DNA of 64,000 nt from contig PGXU01000009.1 of the NCBI GenBank assembly GCA_002839335.1, forward strand, positions 1 through 64,000, written 5' to 3'. Position numbers and translations under genes: made by a program. The notes under the pieces were generated by a model. That model worked only from the letters and a program-made list of their open reading frames with translations, was not told the origin of the DNA and searched no databases. The stretch is from Spirochaetae bacterium HGW-Spirochaetae-4. Lineage in GTDB: Bacteria > Spirochaetota > Spirochaetia > Sphaerochaetales > Sphaerochaetaceae. Shown here piece after piece: positions 8,869 through 16,526 of this stretch. How positions within the stretch are numbered: position 1 is the stretch's first letter; every line of letters begins with the position of its first letter.

Positions 8869-9108
8869 CTATTTTGCAGGTATTTCTTCGCCCAAGCGTC
8901 TCACCATGTCGACCCCCGGTACCACCCCCAAGGTCGAGCCGGTTTCCCATGCAATGTGGATGCTGCCGATGTCATCCACGTGGATTACTTTGCCCTTGGT
9001 ACCCGCCGGCGGTGCGAACTCGTCATCCATGCTGACAAGCACCACGGTACACCCGGGTGGGTATTGCTTCCTGAGGACCTCGACTCTCTTACGGTTCATT
9101 TCATCCAT
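8869..9108 (-). CDS. DUF4314 domain protein
   Basis: 79 residues starting MDEMNRKRVEVLRKQYPPG, after a GGAGGATATAC ribosome site. The pattern 'PPAGTKGKVIHVDDIGSIHIAWETGSTLGVVPGVD' is the small SH3-like beta-barrel of DUF4314. Members are encoded beside amidoligase and GGCT genes in phages and conjugative elements, as here. Function is unknown; a small adaptor or ligand-binding role is possible. Confidence 0.8.
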   Translation of the reverse strand: MDEMNRKRVEVLRKQYPPGCTVVLVSMDDEFAPPAGTKGKVIHVDDIGSIHIAWETGSTLGVVPGVDMVRRLGEEIPAK

Positions 9109-9170
9109 GTATATCCTCCGTGTAGTGTGCATTGATCGCTCAGCTTTGCATGAATAGCAAGTCCGATGAT

Positions 9171-9533
9171 TCAGGGTTTCGCCAACGCATCCAGGATAAG
9201 GCGCATCTGGCGCAGGTATTGGTCATAGTGGTGGGCAAACAGCAGTAGAGTGTTCTCCCCGTAGTCCAAAAGCTTGTCGGCATCCGCCTCTGCTATGCAG
9301 TACAAACCGTTCTCGTATGTCCAGTTCAGTGCAGGGAAGGTCGGGATTGTCGGGGCTTCAGGTGCCATCGATACCAGAGTTTGGCGATATGGATCACTGA
9401 CCTCGACCGTCGGTGTGCTCGTGCAGCCGGTTGAGACGATCAAGACGGCTAGCAGAGTCACCGCTTTCAGGAGGTTCAATCTTTTCAGGTACCGCCTCTT
9501 GTGTGATGGTGGTGATCTTTTGGTGTACTTCAT
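9171..9533 (-). CDS. candidate o-spanin (Rz1-like lipoprotein)
   Basis: 120 residues starting MKYTKRSPPSHKRRYLKRLN. A very basic N-region is followed by a hydrophobic stretch 'LLKAVTLLAVLIVSTGC', ending in a Cys that could be lipidated (the -3 residue is not ideal), and then a proline-containing periplasmic part. It overlaps the i-spanin gene by 140 bases in another frame, the hallmark of overlapping Rz/Rz1-type spanin pairs. These fuse inner and outer membranes at lysis of diderm hosts. Confidence 0.6.
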   Translation of the reverse strand: MKYTKRSPPSHKRRYLKRLNLLKAVTLLAVLIVSTGCTSTPTVEVSDPYRQTLVSMAPEAPTIPTFPALNWTYENGLYCIAEADADKLLDYGENTLLLFAHHYDQYLRQMRLILDALAKP

Positions 9534-9684
9534 GGACCTTCTCCAGTTCCGTTTCTTTGCGTATCGCTGCATCCTCGGCCCTTTTGACATCCTTTTTCAG
9601 ATCCTTGGTCTTGGATGCCTGGAATCGTGTGATCCCTAGCAGCCCCAGGATGATGAGGATCAGCAGCTGCATGATGTCATTCAT
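9394..9684 (-). CDS. candidate i-spanin (Rz-like)
   Basis: 96 residues: an N-terminal membrane anchor 'MQLLILIILGLLGITRF', then a charged coiled coil 'KDLKKDVKRAEDAAIRKETELEKV', then a Pro/Glu-rich tail. This is the architecture of the inner-membrane spanin subunit. It overlaps the holin-like gene upstream by 8 bases and the o-spanin candidate downstream by 140 bases. Confidence 0.6.
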   Translation of the reverse strand: MNDIMQLLILIILGLLGITRFQASKTKDLKKDVKRAEDAAIRKETELEKVHEVHQKITTITQEAVPEKIEPPESGDSASRLDRLNRLHEHTDGRGQ

Positions 9685-9988
9685 CGGCTTTTTTCTCCAT
9701 GAACCGTTTGAGCAGCGGTTTCCAGAATGCCATGCACGTCGGAAGCTGCAGCAAGTAGATCGCCACGGTGTACAGGACCACCAGGTAGGGCGTGGCCTTC
9801 AGATCCCCGGCCGGCGTGGATGCCGGCGCGACCCGGTAGGTCACGTACGCGAGGGCTGTCGAGCAGGCGAGGGCGACCAGCTTGATCTCGTTCTCGCTTG
9901 CCCTGTCACAACGAAGGCTCTTCTTGTACAGTTCCATCACCAGCCCCAGGAACGCGGCGAATGCGAGCAATATGGCACCGAGGGTCAT
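9677..9988 (-). CDS. holin-like membrane protein
   Basis: 103 residues with three hydrophobic segments: 'TLGAILLAFAAFLGLVMELY', 'KLVALACSTALAYVTYRVA' and 'YLVVLYTVAIYLLQLPTCMAF'. The C-terminus is basic (KRFMEKKADE). Small size, three membrane spans and position directly before a spanin pair fit a class I holin, which makes the inner-membrane lesion that times lysis. No endolysin gene is seen in this window. Confidence 0.6.
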   Translation of the reverse strand: MTLGAILLAFAAFLGLVMELYKKSLRCDRASENEIKLVALACSTALAYVTYRVAPASTPAGDLKATPYLVVLYTVAIYLLQLPTCMAFWKPLLKRFMEKKADE

Positions 9989-10290
9989 GGGTGCTCCCCC
10001 TTGCTGCCAAGCAGCGACAGAAAGTAATCGTCCATCTTCTTTTCCTGCTCCTCGCTTTCCCCGTTGATCTCATGGGTCCTCAGCGACTTGAAGATGACCT
10101 TGTCGTTCTCAAGCGCCATGACCAAGCCCATCTGGATCTTGGTGATGGTGGCCTTGATCTCCCTCAGGTCCTTCGCATAGCCGAGGCGGTCATCGCTTCT
10201 CTTTGCGAGTCGGTTCAGCAGCCACAGCACGATGCCGCCCGATCCGAACAAGCACACCGAGATCGTGGCGAGCAGGGTAAGCTCATCCAT
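9985..10290 (-). CDS. small phage membrane protein with coiled-coil tail
   Basis: 101 residues starting MDELTLLATISVCLFGSGG, with a GGAGGCAAGCG ribosome site located inside the 3' end of the methyltransferase gene. One N-terminal membrane span is followed by a soluble helical region ('LREIKATITKIQMGLVMALEND'). Immediately upstream of the holin-like gene with a 4-base overlap, it may be an antiholin or second holin component. No named family recognised. Confidence 0.55.
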   Translation of the reverse strand: MDELTLLATISVCLFGSGGIVLWLLNRLAKRSDDRLGYAKDLREIKATITKIQMGLVMALENDKVIFKSLRTHEINGESEEQEKKMDDYFLSLLGSKGEHP

Positions 10291-11530
10291 CGCTTGCCTC
10301 CTCGGAGGCGACTTCCTCGTAGGTGTAGTCCAATCCATCCCGTTGGACGGTCACATTCGCAGTGGATCCGACAAGCTCGATGTAGCGTTTTACGATCACA
10401 TCGCAGTACTTCTCATCCAGCTCGATGGTGGCACAGCTTCGCTCGGTCTGCTCGCAGGCGACCAACGTGCTGCCGCTGCCGCCGAACGGATCGAGCACCA
10501 GCGTGTTGCTCATCGACGAGTTCATGATCGGATAGGCGATCAGGGCAACCGGCTTCATCGTGGGATGCTCGCCGTTGCGCTTGGGCTTGTCGAATTCCCA
10601 GATGGTCGATTCCTTGCGTCCGGTGTACCACAGGTGCTTGCCCTTCTTCTTCCATCCGAAGAGCACCGGCTCGTGCTGCCACTGGTAGGGCGAACGTCCG
10701 AGCACCAGCGACTGCTTCTTCCAGATGCACGTTCCCGACAGGCAGAAGCCCGCCTCGCTGAATGCCTTGCGGAAGTTCAGCCCCTCGGTGTCGGCATGGA
10801 ACACGTAGATGGAAGCATCGTCGGCCATGTGGGAGGCAGTGTTGGTGAAGGCCTCGAGCAGGAACTGGGCGAAGGCGTCGTTGCCCAGGTTGTCGTTCTT
10901 GATCTTGCCCGCTGTGCCCTCGTAGTTGACGTTATACGGTGGGTCGGTGACCACCAGGTTCGCTTTCGCTCCTGCCATGAGCAGTTCAAATGTCTCGGCC
11001 TTGGTGCTGTCTCCGCATACCAGGCGGTGCCTTCCCAGTTTCCATAGGTCCCCAGCTTTGGTGATCGCAGGCTTTTCGAGCTCGCCTGCCACATCGAAGT
11101 CATCATCGTGGATGCCGTCGGCAAGCGCGTCCTTGAACAGGTCGTCGATCTCGGCCGGATCGAAGCCGGTGAGCGAGACATCGAAGTCTAGCCCCTGGAG
11201 CTCGGTGATGAGCAAGGCCAGCTTGTCCTTGTCCCATTCGCCGCTGATCTTGTTCATGGCGATGTTGAGGGCTTTCTCCTTGTCGGCATCCAGCTCGACC
11301 AGGATGCAGTCCTCCTCGGCAACCCCCAAGTCCTTGAGCACATTCAGCCGTTGGTGGCCGGATATGACGGTGTTGCCGTTGGCGGCGTTGACCACGATGA
11401 GTTCGACATAGCCAAATTGCTCAAGCGATCGCTTCAACTTCTCATACTCGGGATCCCCTTGCTTGAGGGCTTTGCGCGGATTGTATGCTGCCGGATTCAG
11501 GTCCGACAGTCTCATCTTCTGGATTCTCAT
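10283..11530 (-). CDS. ParB-nuclease domain / DNA methyltransferase fusion
   Basis: 415 residues. Residues 1-~150 form a ParB-like domain ('RLSDLNPAAYNPRKALK', 'VVNAANGNTVISGHQRLNVLKDLG'). The rest is an N6-adenine/N4-cytosine methyltransferase with the catalytic 'VVTDPPYNVNYEG' preceding the SAM-binding 'LVLDPFGGSGSTLVACEQT' (beta-class order). Phages use such enzymes to mask their DNA from host restriction. The neighbouring gene makes its cofactor, SAM. Only a short gap separates the two genes, suggesting co-transcription. Confidence 0.92.
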   Translation of the reverse strand: MRIQKMRLSDLNPAAYNPRKALKQGDPEYEKLKRSLEQFGYVELIVVNAANGNTVISGHQRLNVLKDLGVAEEDCILVELDADKEKALNIAMNKISGEWDKDKLALLITELQGLDFDVSLTGFDPAEIDDLFKDALADGIHDDDFDVAGELEKPAITKAGDLWKLGRHRLVCGDSTKAETFELLMAGAKANLVVTDPPYNVNYEGTAGKIKNDNLGNDAFAQFLLEAFTNTASHMADDASIYVFHADTEGLNFRKAFSEAGFCLSGTCIWKKQSLVLGRSPYQWQHEPVLFGWKKKGKHLWYTGRKESTIWEFDKPKRNGEHPTMKPVALIAYPIMNSSMSNTLVLDPFGGSGSTLVACEQTERSCATIELDEKYCDVIVKRYIELVGSTANVTVQRDGLDYTYEEVASEEASDG

Positions 11531-11543
11531 GGTGTGTTTCCTT

Positions 11544-12707
11544 TCAGTCGTGCTGTTCCAGTTCGCCCCTGAGTGCCTCTACATGCTGCTCGCTCACCTG
11601 TTCCCACGGGAACAGCGCACTGCCGAAATGGCCGTAGCATGAGGTGAGGTTGTATATGGGGCGGCGCAGTCCCAGCTGCCCGATGATGTCGCTTGGCTTG
11701 AGGCTGAACACCCGGCGAACCGCCTCGGCGAGCTTTTCATCACTATGCGTTCCGGTGGCGAAGGTATGCACATCCACCGCGACCGGTTCGGCCTTTCCGA
11801 TGGCATACGAGATGGCCACTTCACAGCGTTCGGCCAATTCGGCGGCAACGATGTGCTTGGCCACCATGCGTGCCATGTAGGCACCGCTGCGGTCGACCTT
11901 GGTCGGATCCTTGCCGCTGAAGGCGCCTCCGCCGTGCAGGGCGAGACCTCCATAGGTATCGACCATGATCTTGCGCCCGGTCAGGCCGGTGTCGGCGGCA
12001 GGTCCCCCCTCGACGAACCGGCCGGAGGGATTGATGAGGATGCGGGTATGGGAGTCGAACGGGAAATCCTCGAAGGCAGGGTAGAGTACCTTCCTGAGGA
12101 TCTCACCCTTGAGCCATTCCACATTCTTGTCCGGCTCATGCTGCACCGAGACGATGATCGCGGCCACCCGCTTGGGCTTGCCGTCCTCGTACTCGATGGA
12201 GACCTGCGCCTTGCCGTCGCTATGGATACCGAGTATGGTTCCCCTCAATCGACACTCGTCCAGGTCCATGCAGATGCGATGCGCCAGCTCGAGCGGCAAC
12301 GGGATACCGGTGGGTGTCTCGTCGGTGGCATAGCCGTACACCGTTCCTTGGTCTCCGGCTCCCAGTTCCTCCTGGCTGCCATCTGTATCCCTGACCTCGA
12401 GGGCCCTGTCCACGCCGCTGGCGATATCGGGACTCTGGGTGTGGAGGTACACGCTGATCGCATAGTCCTTCGGGTCGTAGCCGCACTGGGCAAGTGCGGA
12501 TCGCACCGTCTTTCGCACGTTGATCGTGCCCCTGCTGGTGATTTCTCCGGCGACGATGATGCGGCCCTTGGTGGCCATGACCTCGCAGGCCACGCGAGAG
12601 TAAGCGTCGGTTGCAAGGCACGCATCGAGGATCGAGTCTGCGATATGGTCGCACAGCTTGTCCGGATGTCCGCAGCAGACACTCTCGGAAGTGAGGTAGT
12701 GTTTCAT
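11544..12707 (-). CDS. metK: S-adenosylmethionine synthetase (phage-borne)
   Basis: 387 residues, full length for MetK. Signatures present are 'ESVCCGHPDKLCDHIADSILD' at the N-terminus, the ATP-binding 'GAGDQGTVYGYATDET', 'INPSGRFVEGGPAADTGLTGRKI' and the P-loop-like 'GGGAFSGKDPTKVDRS'. It makes SAM from methionine and ATP. It sits in a phage late cluster directly upstream of the DNA methyltransferase gene, so it probably boosts cofactor supply during infection. It is not a host copy in core context. Confidence 0.95.
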   Translation of the reverse strand: MKHYLTSESVCCGHPDKLCDHIADSILDACLATDAYSRVACEVMATKGRIIVAGEITSRGTINVRKTVRSALAQCGYDPKDYAISVYLHTQSPDIASGVDRALEVRDTDGSQEELGAGDQGTVYGYATDETPTGIPLPLELAHRICMDLDECRLRGTILGIHSDGKAQVSIEYEDGKPKRVAAIIVSVQHEPDKNVEWLKGEILRKVLYPAFEDFPFDSHTRILINPSGRFVEGGPAADTGLTGRKIMVDTYGGLALHGGGAFSGKDPTKVDRSGAYMARMVAKHIVAAELAERCEVAISYAIGKAEPVAVDVHTFATGTHSDEKLAEAVRRVFSLKPSDIIGQLGLRRPIYNLTSCYGHFGSALFPWEQVSEQHVEALRGELEQHD

Positions 12708-12735
12708 GTTTGAATTCCTTCGGATGTTTGATTTC

Positions 12736-13275
12736 CTAGCGGTGCCGGGGCGCGCTGAGCAGTCGTTCCATCAGGTCGTCCTGCGGATTCGCCCCCTGGT
12801 ACGAGGTGGCATTGTTCTCCTTCACGATCTGGAAGATCTGGTACCAGATCTGGTTGGACTGCTTCATGTATTCACGGCTCATCGCCACGTACGGAGAGGC
12901 TATCGCCGCCCCGGTGGTCGGGTGCTTGGCAAGGAAGCCGTACTCGCTGACGGCCATCTCGCACTGGATCCAGCGCGCCACCGCCATCGCATATTGATGG
13001 ATGACCTGGCTGCTGACCAATTCCTCGCAGCGCCTGGCCTTGAGCCACTCCCAGGTCTCCCGGAACACTTCTGCGGCATCAAGGTCGATACCGTTTTTCT
13101 GAAGGACCGACAGGTAGTACTTGACCGGTGGCATGTCCATCCCCGCGAGATCGGGAGCCTCGGGTAGCTGCACCATGGTGGCAGAACGACCTTCACCGAT
13201 CTTCTCGGAGAGCGCCTTGGGTTTTCTCCCCGCGCCGACGCGTGCACCGCCGCGGTTGGTGCCGTCCTTTGCCAT
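12736..13275 (-). CDS. phage terminase small subunit (probable)
   Basis: 179 residues starting MAKDGTNRGGARVGAGRKPK. 'RGGxRxGAGRKPKA' is the usual opening of P27-family small terminases. The body is helical, with 'AEVFRETWEWLKARRCEELVSSQVIHQYAMAVARWIQCE'. The small subunit recognises the packaging site in phage DNA. It is followed by metK and is far from the large subunit, which is unusual. Confidence 0.8.
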   Translation of the reverse strand: MAKDGTNRGGARVGAGRKPKALSEKIGEGRSATMVQLPEAPDLAGMDMPPVKYYLSVLQKNGIDLDAAEVFRETWEWLKARRCEELVSSQVIHQYAMAVARWIQCEMAVSEYGFLAKHPTTGAAIASPYVAMSREYMKQSNQIWYQIFQIVKENNATSYQGANPQDDLMERLLSAPRHR

Positions 13276-13353
13276 GCCGAACCCCCTCAATGAAAGTCGG
13301 GGGTCAATCCCCCGTTTGAATACCGATTTTTACGCGTCGTTGCCCCTGCCCGC

Positions 13354-13382
13354 AGTATACCATATATGGTGTAGAGATTCAA
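13354..13382 (-). promoter_or_regulatory. sigma70-type promoter for the late operon with palindromic operator in the spacer
   Basis: On the minus strand: -35 TTGAAT, an exact 17-base spacer, then -10 TATACT, about 80 bases upstream of the small terminase start. The spacer contains the perfect palindrome CCATATATGG, so a bound regulator would block or remodel RNA polymerase. Confidence 0.6.
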
Positions 13383-13416
13383 TAGCCCCTAGGTAATAAC
13401 ACTATATATGGCGTAC
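13356..13416. promoter_or_regulatory. two related operator-like sites
   Basis: Two similar near-palindromes lie 42 bases apart: TACCATATATGGTGTA at 13358-13373 and CACTATATATGGCGTA at 13400-13415. Spacing is four helical turns, as expected for cooperative binding of one regulator. One lies in the promoter spacer, the other upstream of the -35 box. Confidence 0.45.
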
Positions 13417-13423
13417 AAATTAA

Positions 13424-13783
13424 TCATTGGTTTCGCCACCGCTCTCCCTGGCGTGCATGCAGGGCACTGTGGCAGCTGTTGCAGAGCGCCATGAGGTTCT
13501 CCTCGTCATCCGCACCACCATGTCTGGCGGCCTTGATGTGGTGGGCAACCGTCGCTTCTTTGAGCTTCCCATGCCGCCGACACAGAACGCAGAAGGGATG
13601 CTCGGCCAGGAACGCCTTGCGCACCTTGCGCCATGTGTGCCCGTAGCGTTTGTGCGTCTCCGGATCGCGTTGATGGCGTTCGTAGGTTCTCGCAGCCTCT
13701 TTCGCATGCTCGGCGCAGTACCGACCTTCGGTCAGCCTCGGGCATCCCGGATGGCTGCACGGTCGCTTGGGCTTGTAGGGCAT
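13424..13783 (-). CDS. phage HNH endonuclease
   Basis: 119 residues starting MPYKPKRPCSHPGCPRLTEG, with an AGGAGAT ribosome site. An N-terminal Cys-rich 'CSHPGCPRLTEGRYCAEH' zinc knuckle is followed by the HNH core 'CVLCRRHGKLKEATVAHHIKAARHGG' and 'NLMALCNSCHSALHA'. HNH proteins beside terminase genes assist the packaging cut. It stands at the start of the head operon upstream of the small terminase, the typical site. Confidence 0.92.
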   Translation of the reverse strand: MPYKPKRPCSHPGCPRLTEGRYCAEHAKEAARTYERHQRDPETHKRYGHTWRKVRKAFLAEHPFCVLCRRHGKLKEATVAHHIKAARHGGADDEENLMALCNSCHSALHARQGERWRNQ

Positions 13784-13805
13784 GAGAGGATCTCCTATGG
13801 GCAAC

Positions 13806-13832
13806 AAAAAAGCCCGGGAGGAATTCCCGAGC
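13806..13832 (-). terminator. rho-independent terminator of the first cargo gene
   Basis: On the minus strand an 8-bp stem GCTCGGGA/TCCCGGGC (one G-U pair) with a 5-base loop is followed by TTTTTTG. It lies just downstream of the lipoprotein gene that ends at 13944 and upstream of the HNH gene. This isolates the cargo gene from the phage late operon, as expected for a moron. Confidence 0.85.
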
Positions 13833-13943
13833 TCTCGATTGGACTTGTCTGAGTGTACAGTAGCGTGGAACGCGAACTGAGCACAACTGTTATTTTCTGA
13901 TAATTCAACGATAGGGTACAAGAATATCCGTGTCGAATACGTA

Positions 13944-14516
13944 TTACTGTTGCTTTGCTAAGGCGCTCTCCAGTTTTGCAATGATTTCAGGAGTTTCTTT
14001 GCGTAAATCTGTCTTGGCTTCTTCGATCAATTCTTTGAACGTCTTTACAATTTTTGTTTGTGCTTCGGATTCCACCTGTGCGTATGACCAAACAACGATG
14101 TTTCCACCATCCCTATAATACTGATTAGCCCAGATTTTCTTGCCATTGACGTCGAATATCCTGAGCTCAAACTCTACGTAAACGCCGGTGGACAATGACC
14201 ACTCATCGATAGGGTCGAAAGACGCATCTATCAGTACCAGATCAATGGTCCCCCAAGTTTCATCGCCATTCCATTCAATCAAATTGTTCTCGCACTCACG
14301 CTCAAATATGGTGTAGAGATAGGTATTGGTTGAAAGCGATTTGGAATTTGAACGTCCTACGGAATAATCGGAATCTTCATTCTTCAGCTCCAAGTTTGGC
14401 AACTTTGGATCTATCGAACTCGAGGCATGTTGAAGGAGCGTTCTGTCGAAGCTCGTCACACAAGACACAAACACCAATGAGAGCAGGACAAAAACAAGCA
14501 ACAACGTCTTTTTCAT
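13944..14516 (-). CDS. phage-borne lipoprotein (moron)
   Basis: 190 residues starting MKKTLLLVFVLLSLVFVSC, a signal peptide ending at a likely lipidated Cys. The mature part is mixed alpha/beta with 'GTIDLVLIDASFDPIDEWSLSTGVYVEFELRIFDVNGKKIWANQYY' and a charged C-terminal helix; I recognise no family. A GTG nine bases upstream is the alternative start. The gene is much richer in A+T than the surrounding phage genes and has its own terminator. It is probably expressed from the prophage and alters the host envelope (inference). Confidence 0.7.
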   Translation of the reverse strand: MKKTLLLVFVLLSLVFVSCVTSFDRTLLQHASSSIDPKLPNLELKNEDSDYSVGRSNSKSLSTNTYLYTIFERECENNLIEWNGDETWGTIDLVLIDASFDPIDEWSLSTGVYVEFELRIFDVNGKKIWANQYYRDGGNIVVWSYAQVESEAQTKIVKTFKELIEEAKTDLRKETPEIIAKLESALAKQQ

Positions 14517-14645
14517 AGCACTCACCCAGTAAAAAAGTATTTATTCAAGAATTTACCATACGGCAGATAAAGGTGCAAATAATAAGTGGAGTCACCATTC
14601 GGCGGTTGCGTTTTATTAACCTCCACACAGCCACAACATATACGG

Positions 14646-15016
14646 CTAAGCCGATGGAACTCTCACCAACGCCAGCGCCTTACGGTGCAGGTGGTAGATG
14701 TAATCTTGGCTATAGTTCAACTGAGCTGCCACATGGTCCCAACTTAGGAAGGCGAGGTAACGCATTTCCAGCAGCGTCTCGCACTCCATGCTGTTCACAC
14801 TTCGGATTACATCAGCGATCTCAGCCTTCAATCGCATCAACTGTGCGATGCTGGTGTTGATCTCATGTTCCAGTTCGGTAATGCGTACCACTGCCTCCTC
14901 GACGGGAGACCGCCTGATCGACGGAGCCTTGGGTATCTCGGTGAGTTTGGGGGAGACGTAGACAGCATGACTTCTGAGCCAATCGAGCTGGCGTTCCTTG
15001 GTTTTGATGCGATTGT
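14646..15016 (-). pseudogene. 5'-truncated copy of the DUF1492 regulator gene
   Basis: Encodes ~121 residues that match the intact DUF1492 protein at 16527-16937 from 'RIKTKERQLDWL' to the C-terminus, with about 11 differences by eye. The first ~16 residues are replaced by unrelated, AT-rich sequence, so an in-frame ATG at 15041 gives only an artificial N-terminus. The homology ends abruptly near 15016, which marks a recombination junction next to the lipoprotein cargo gene. Confidence 0.75.
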
Positions 15017-15088
15017 ACAATAGATAAATTTTTGTGAACATAAATTATTCGGAGTTGCTTTTAGACTTTTAAATTCTAATTAACCGTT

Positions 15089-15094
15089 TATAAT
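15089..15094 (+). promoter_or_regulatory. -10 box (TATAAT) of the cargo lipoprotein gene
   Basis: Perfect TATAAT eight bases before ATG 15102. No good -35 is seen at 17 bases. If used, the transcript would begin at or next to the start codon. Confidence 0.4.
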
Positions 15095-15101
15095 GGTTGC
15101 C

Positions 15102-16151
15102 ATGAAAAGAAACGTTTTAATCCTGTATGTCGTGCTAATAACGTTATCAATAGTAATTGGTTGTAAAAAGACTGACGAGTCTTATTTTGCTCCTGCTGAT
15201 TATTACTCTTACGATGAGCAGTATGATTATGACGCAACATATCGCTATCTCTATAAAAATAATCCCACACCCTTGGATGAAGGTTCGTCTTTGTTTTATT
15301 ACATTGGAGGCTATGCTCATGGTGACAGAGATAAGCCAAAGGAGAAGCGAAGGTACTCTGAATATTATGTAGTCATTCAACCTTCTGTAGATATCCATTA
15401 TAGTGATGGTACTAGCCGTGATCATGAAATACACATCGATAAAGAAGATTTCGATTCTTTTAAATTAGCTGTAATAAGTCTAAGGCACTTAGAAGGAAAG
15501 GATAGGGCGTTGCGGGAAACCCTTTTAACCATATTTAAGGAAAAAAGTTGGCAAATGCATGTCGATCCAGCAAAAAAAAGCATCGCAGCAACACTCGGGT
15601 TCGATTCAATAGACTATCTCAATACTTCGACCTCATCGGAGCTTGAAAAAGTTGAAAGGATGATAAGAGCCTACCCGATTTCTTTTTCAGTATACTATGA
15701 TTTGTTTACTGATGTTCTGAATGTTGATATGCTTGTATCGTATACTGACAATAAGCCTCTTGACATAAAAAAAATAGACATTTCCACTGACTCAGCAAGA
15801 TTCTCATATTCGGATTTTAGCAAGACAGAAGCCCAAAAAGGAAATATTTATGTTGAGCAGGCGTTGATTGAACGATTTGGTTCAGAAAATTGGGATCATT
15901 TAGAAGATGTCCTAGTACCCTTATTCGACTCAAAAAGCTTATTTATAAATTTTATTGGCACGGATGGTGAAAGCAGTAAAATATCTTTAAGCAATCCTAA
16001 TCAAAGATGGCTTGGTCAACATGATGATCTTGCAGCAATCTTAATAATTTATCGAGAAATGTTAAAAGGAGAGATTGACTCGTGGATATTAACCCGAGTT
16101 AGCCAATCGATGTATCATTATGATGCCGACATCGATGGTGGTTACCGTTGA
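15102..16151 (+). CDS. phage-borne lipoprotein (moron), unknown function
   Basis: 349 residues starting MKRNVLILYVVLITLSIVIG followed by Cys, a clear type II signal peptide. The mature protein opens with a Tyr/Asp-rich segment ('YFAPADYYSYDEQYDYDATYR') and has no motif I can name. It is strongly AT-rich, on the opposite strand to flanking phage genes, and lies between a truncated and an intact DUF1492 copy. An ATG at 15093 is also in frame, but a TATAAT box covers 15089-15094, so translation from 15102 on a nearly leaderless mRNA is possible. Confidence 0.7.
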   Translation: MKRNVLILYVVLITLSIVIGCKKTDESYFAPADYYSYDEQYDYDATYRYLYKNNPTPLDEGSSLFYYIGGYAHGDRDKPKEKRRYSEYYVVIQPSVDIHYSDGTSRDHEIHIDKEDFDSFKLAVISLRHLEGKDRALRETLLTIFKEKSWQMHVDPAKKSIAATLGFDSIDYLNTSTSSELEKVERMIRAYPISFSVYYDLFTDVLNVDMLVSYTDNKPLDIKKIDISTDSARFSYSDFSKTEAQKGNIYVEQALIERFGSENWDHLEDVLVPLFDSKSLFINFIGTDGESSKISLSNPNQRWLGQHDDLAAILIIYREMLKGEIDSWILTRVSQSMYHYDADIDGGYR

Positions 16152-16253
16152 TTGCTTTATTGGGATTTACACAGGGTTTGCTTATCGGAGTTAAGCTCGA
16201 TTTATCATCAGCTATTTGCTTCATAGTAATACTGATTACATCCTGAGAACACT

Positions 16254-16340
16254 CAATAACTCCAGCGCTTCCCGTTGCAGATGATAGATGTAGTCCTGGC
16301 TGTGTTCTATCTGGAAGGCGATCAGGTTCCAAATCGCCTC
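16254..16340 (-). pseudogene. remnant of a third DUF1492 gene copy
   Basis: Minus-strand translation reads WNLIAFQIEHSQDYIYHLQR then EALELLSVL, which aligns with the C-terminal 'WDQVAAQLNYSQDYIYHLHRKALALVKM' of the intact DUF1492 protein. It is more diverged than the other copy and has no N-terminal part. It lies between the cargo lipoprotein and the intact gene. Confidence 0.65.
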
Positions 16341-16526
16341 TGCGATTCAAGAATCATTAAAAGTAAATCGCTTTGGACGTGCTTAGCTTTCAATTAAAAA
16401 TTATGATTCTGTTCCCTTGGTCGCTGAATTTTAGCAATCAATATCTAATTGAAAGGTTGCATAAATAAGGAGTCCAGATCGAACGAATGAGACGAGTAAT
16501 TCATCCCAGATAACCCCTTGTAAACC
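16341..16526. other. AT-rich intergenic junction sequence
   Basis: I see no gene or clear signal here. The base composition matches the cargo region, not the phage, so it probably came in with the cargo. Confidence 0.4.

Noticed and set aside
11745-12713. 322-codon plus-strand frame opposite metK
   Set aside because: Antisense shadow; metK is complete on the minus strand.
12708-12735. SAM riboswitch upstream of metK
   Set aside because: Only 28 bases separate metK from the small terminase gene; there is no room or fold for a riboswitch.
14303-14318. 15-base match (ATATGGTGTAGAGAT) to the operator region at 13364-13378
   Set aside because: Lies inside the lipoprotein coding sequence without the palindrome; probably chance.
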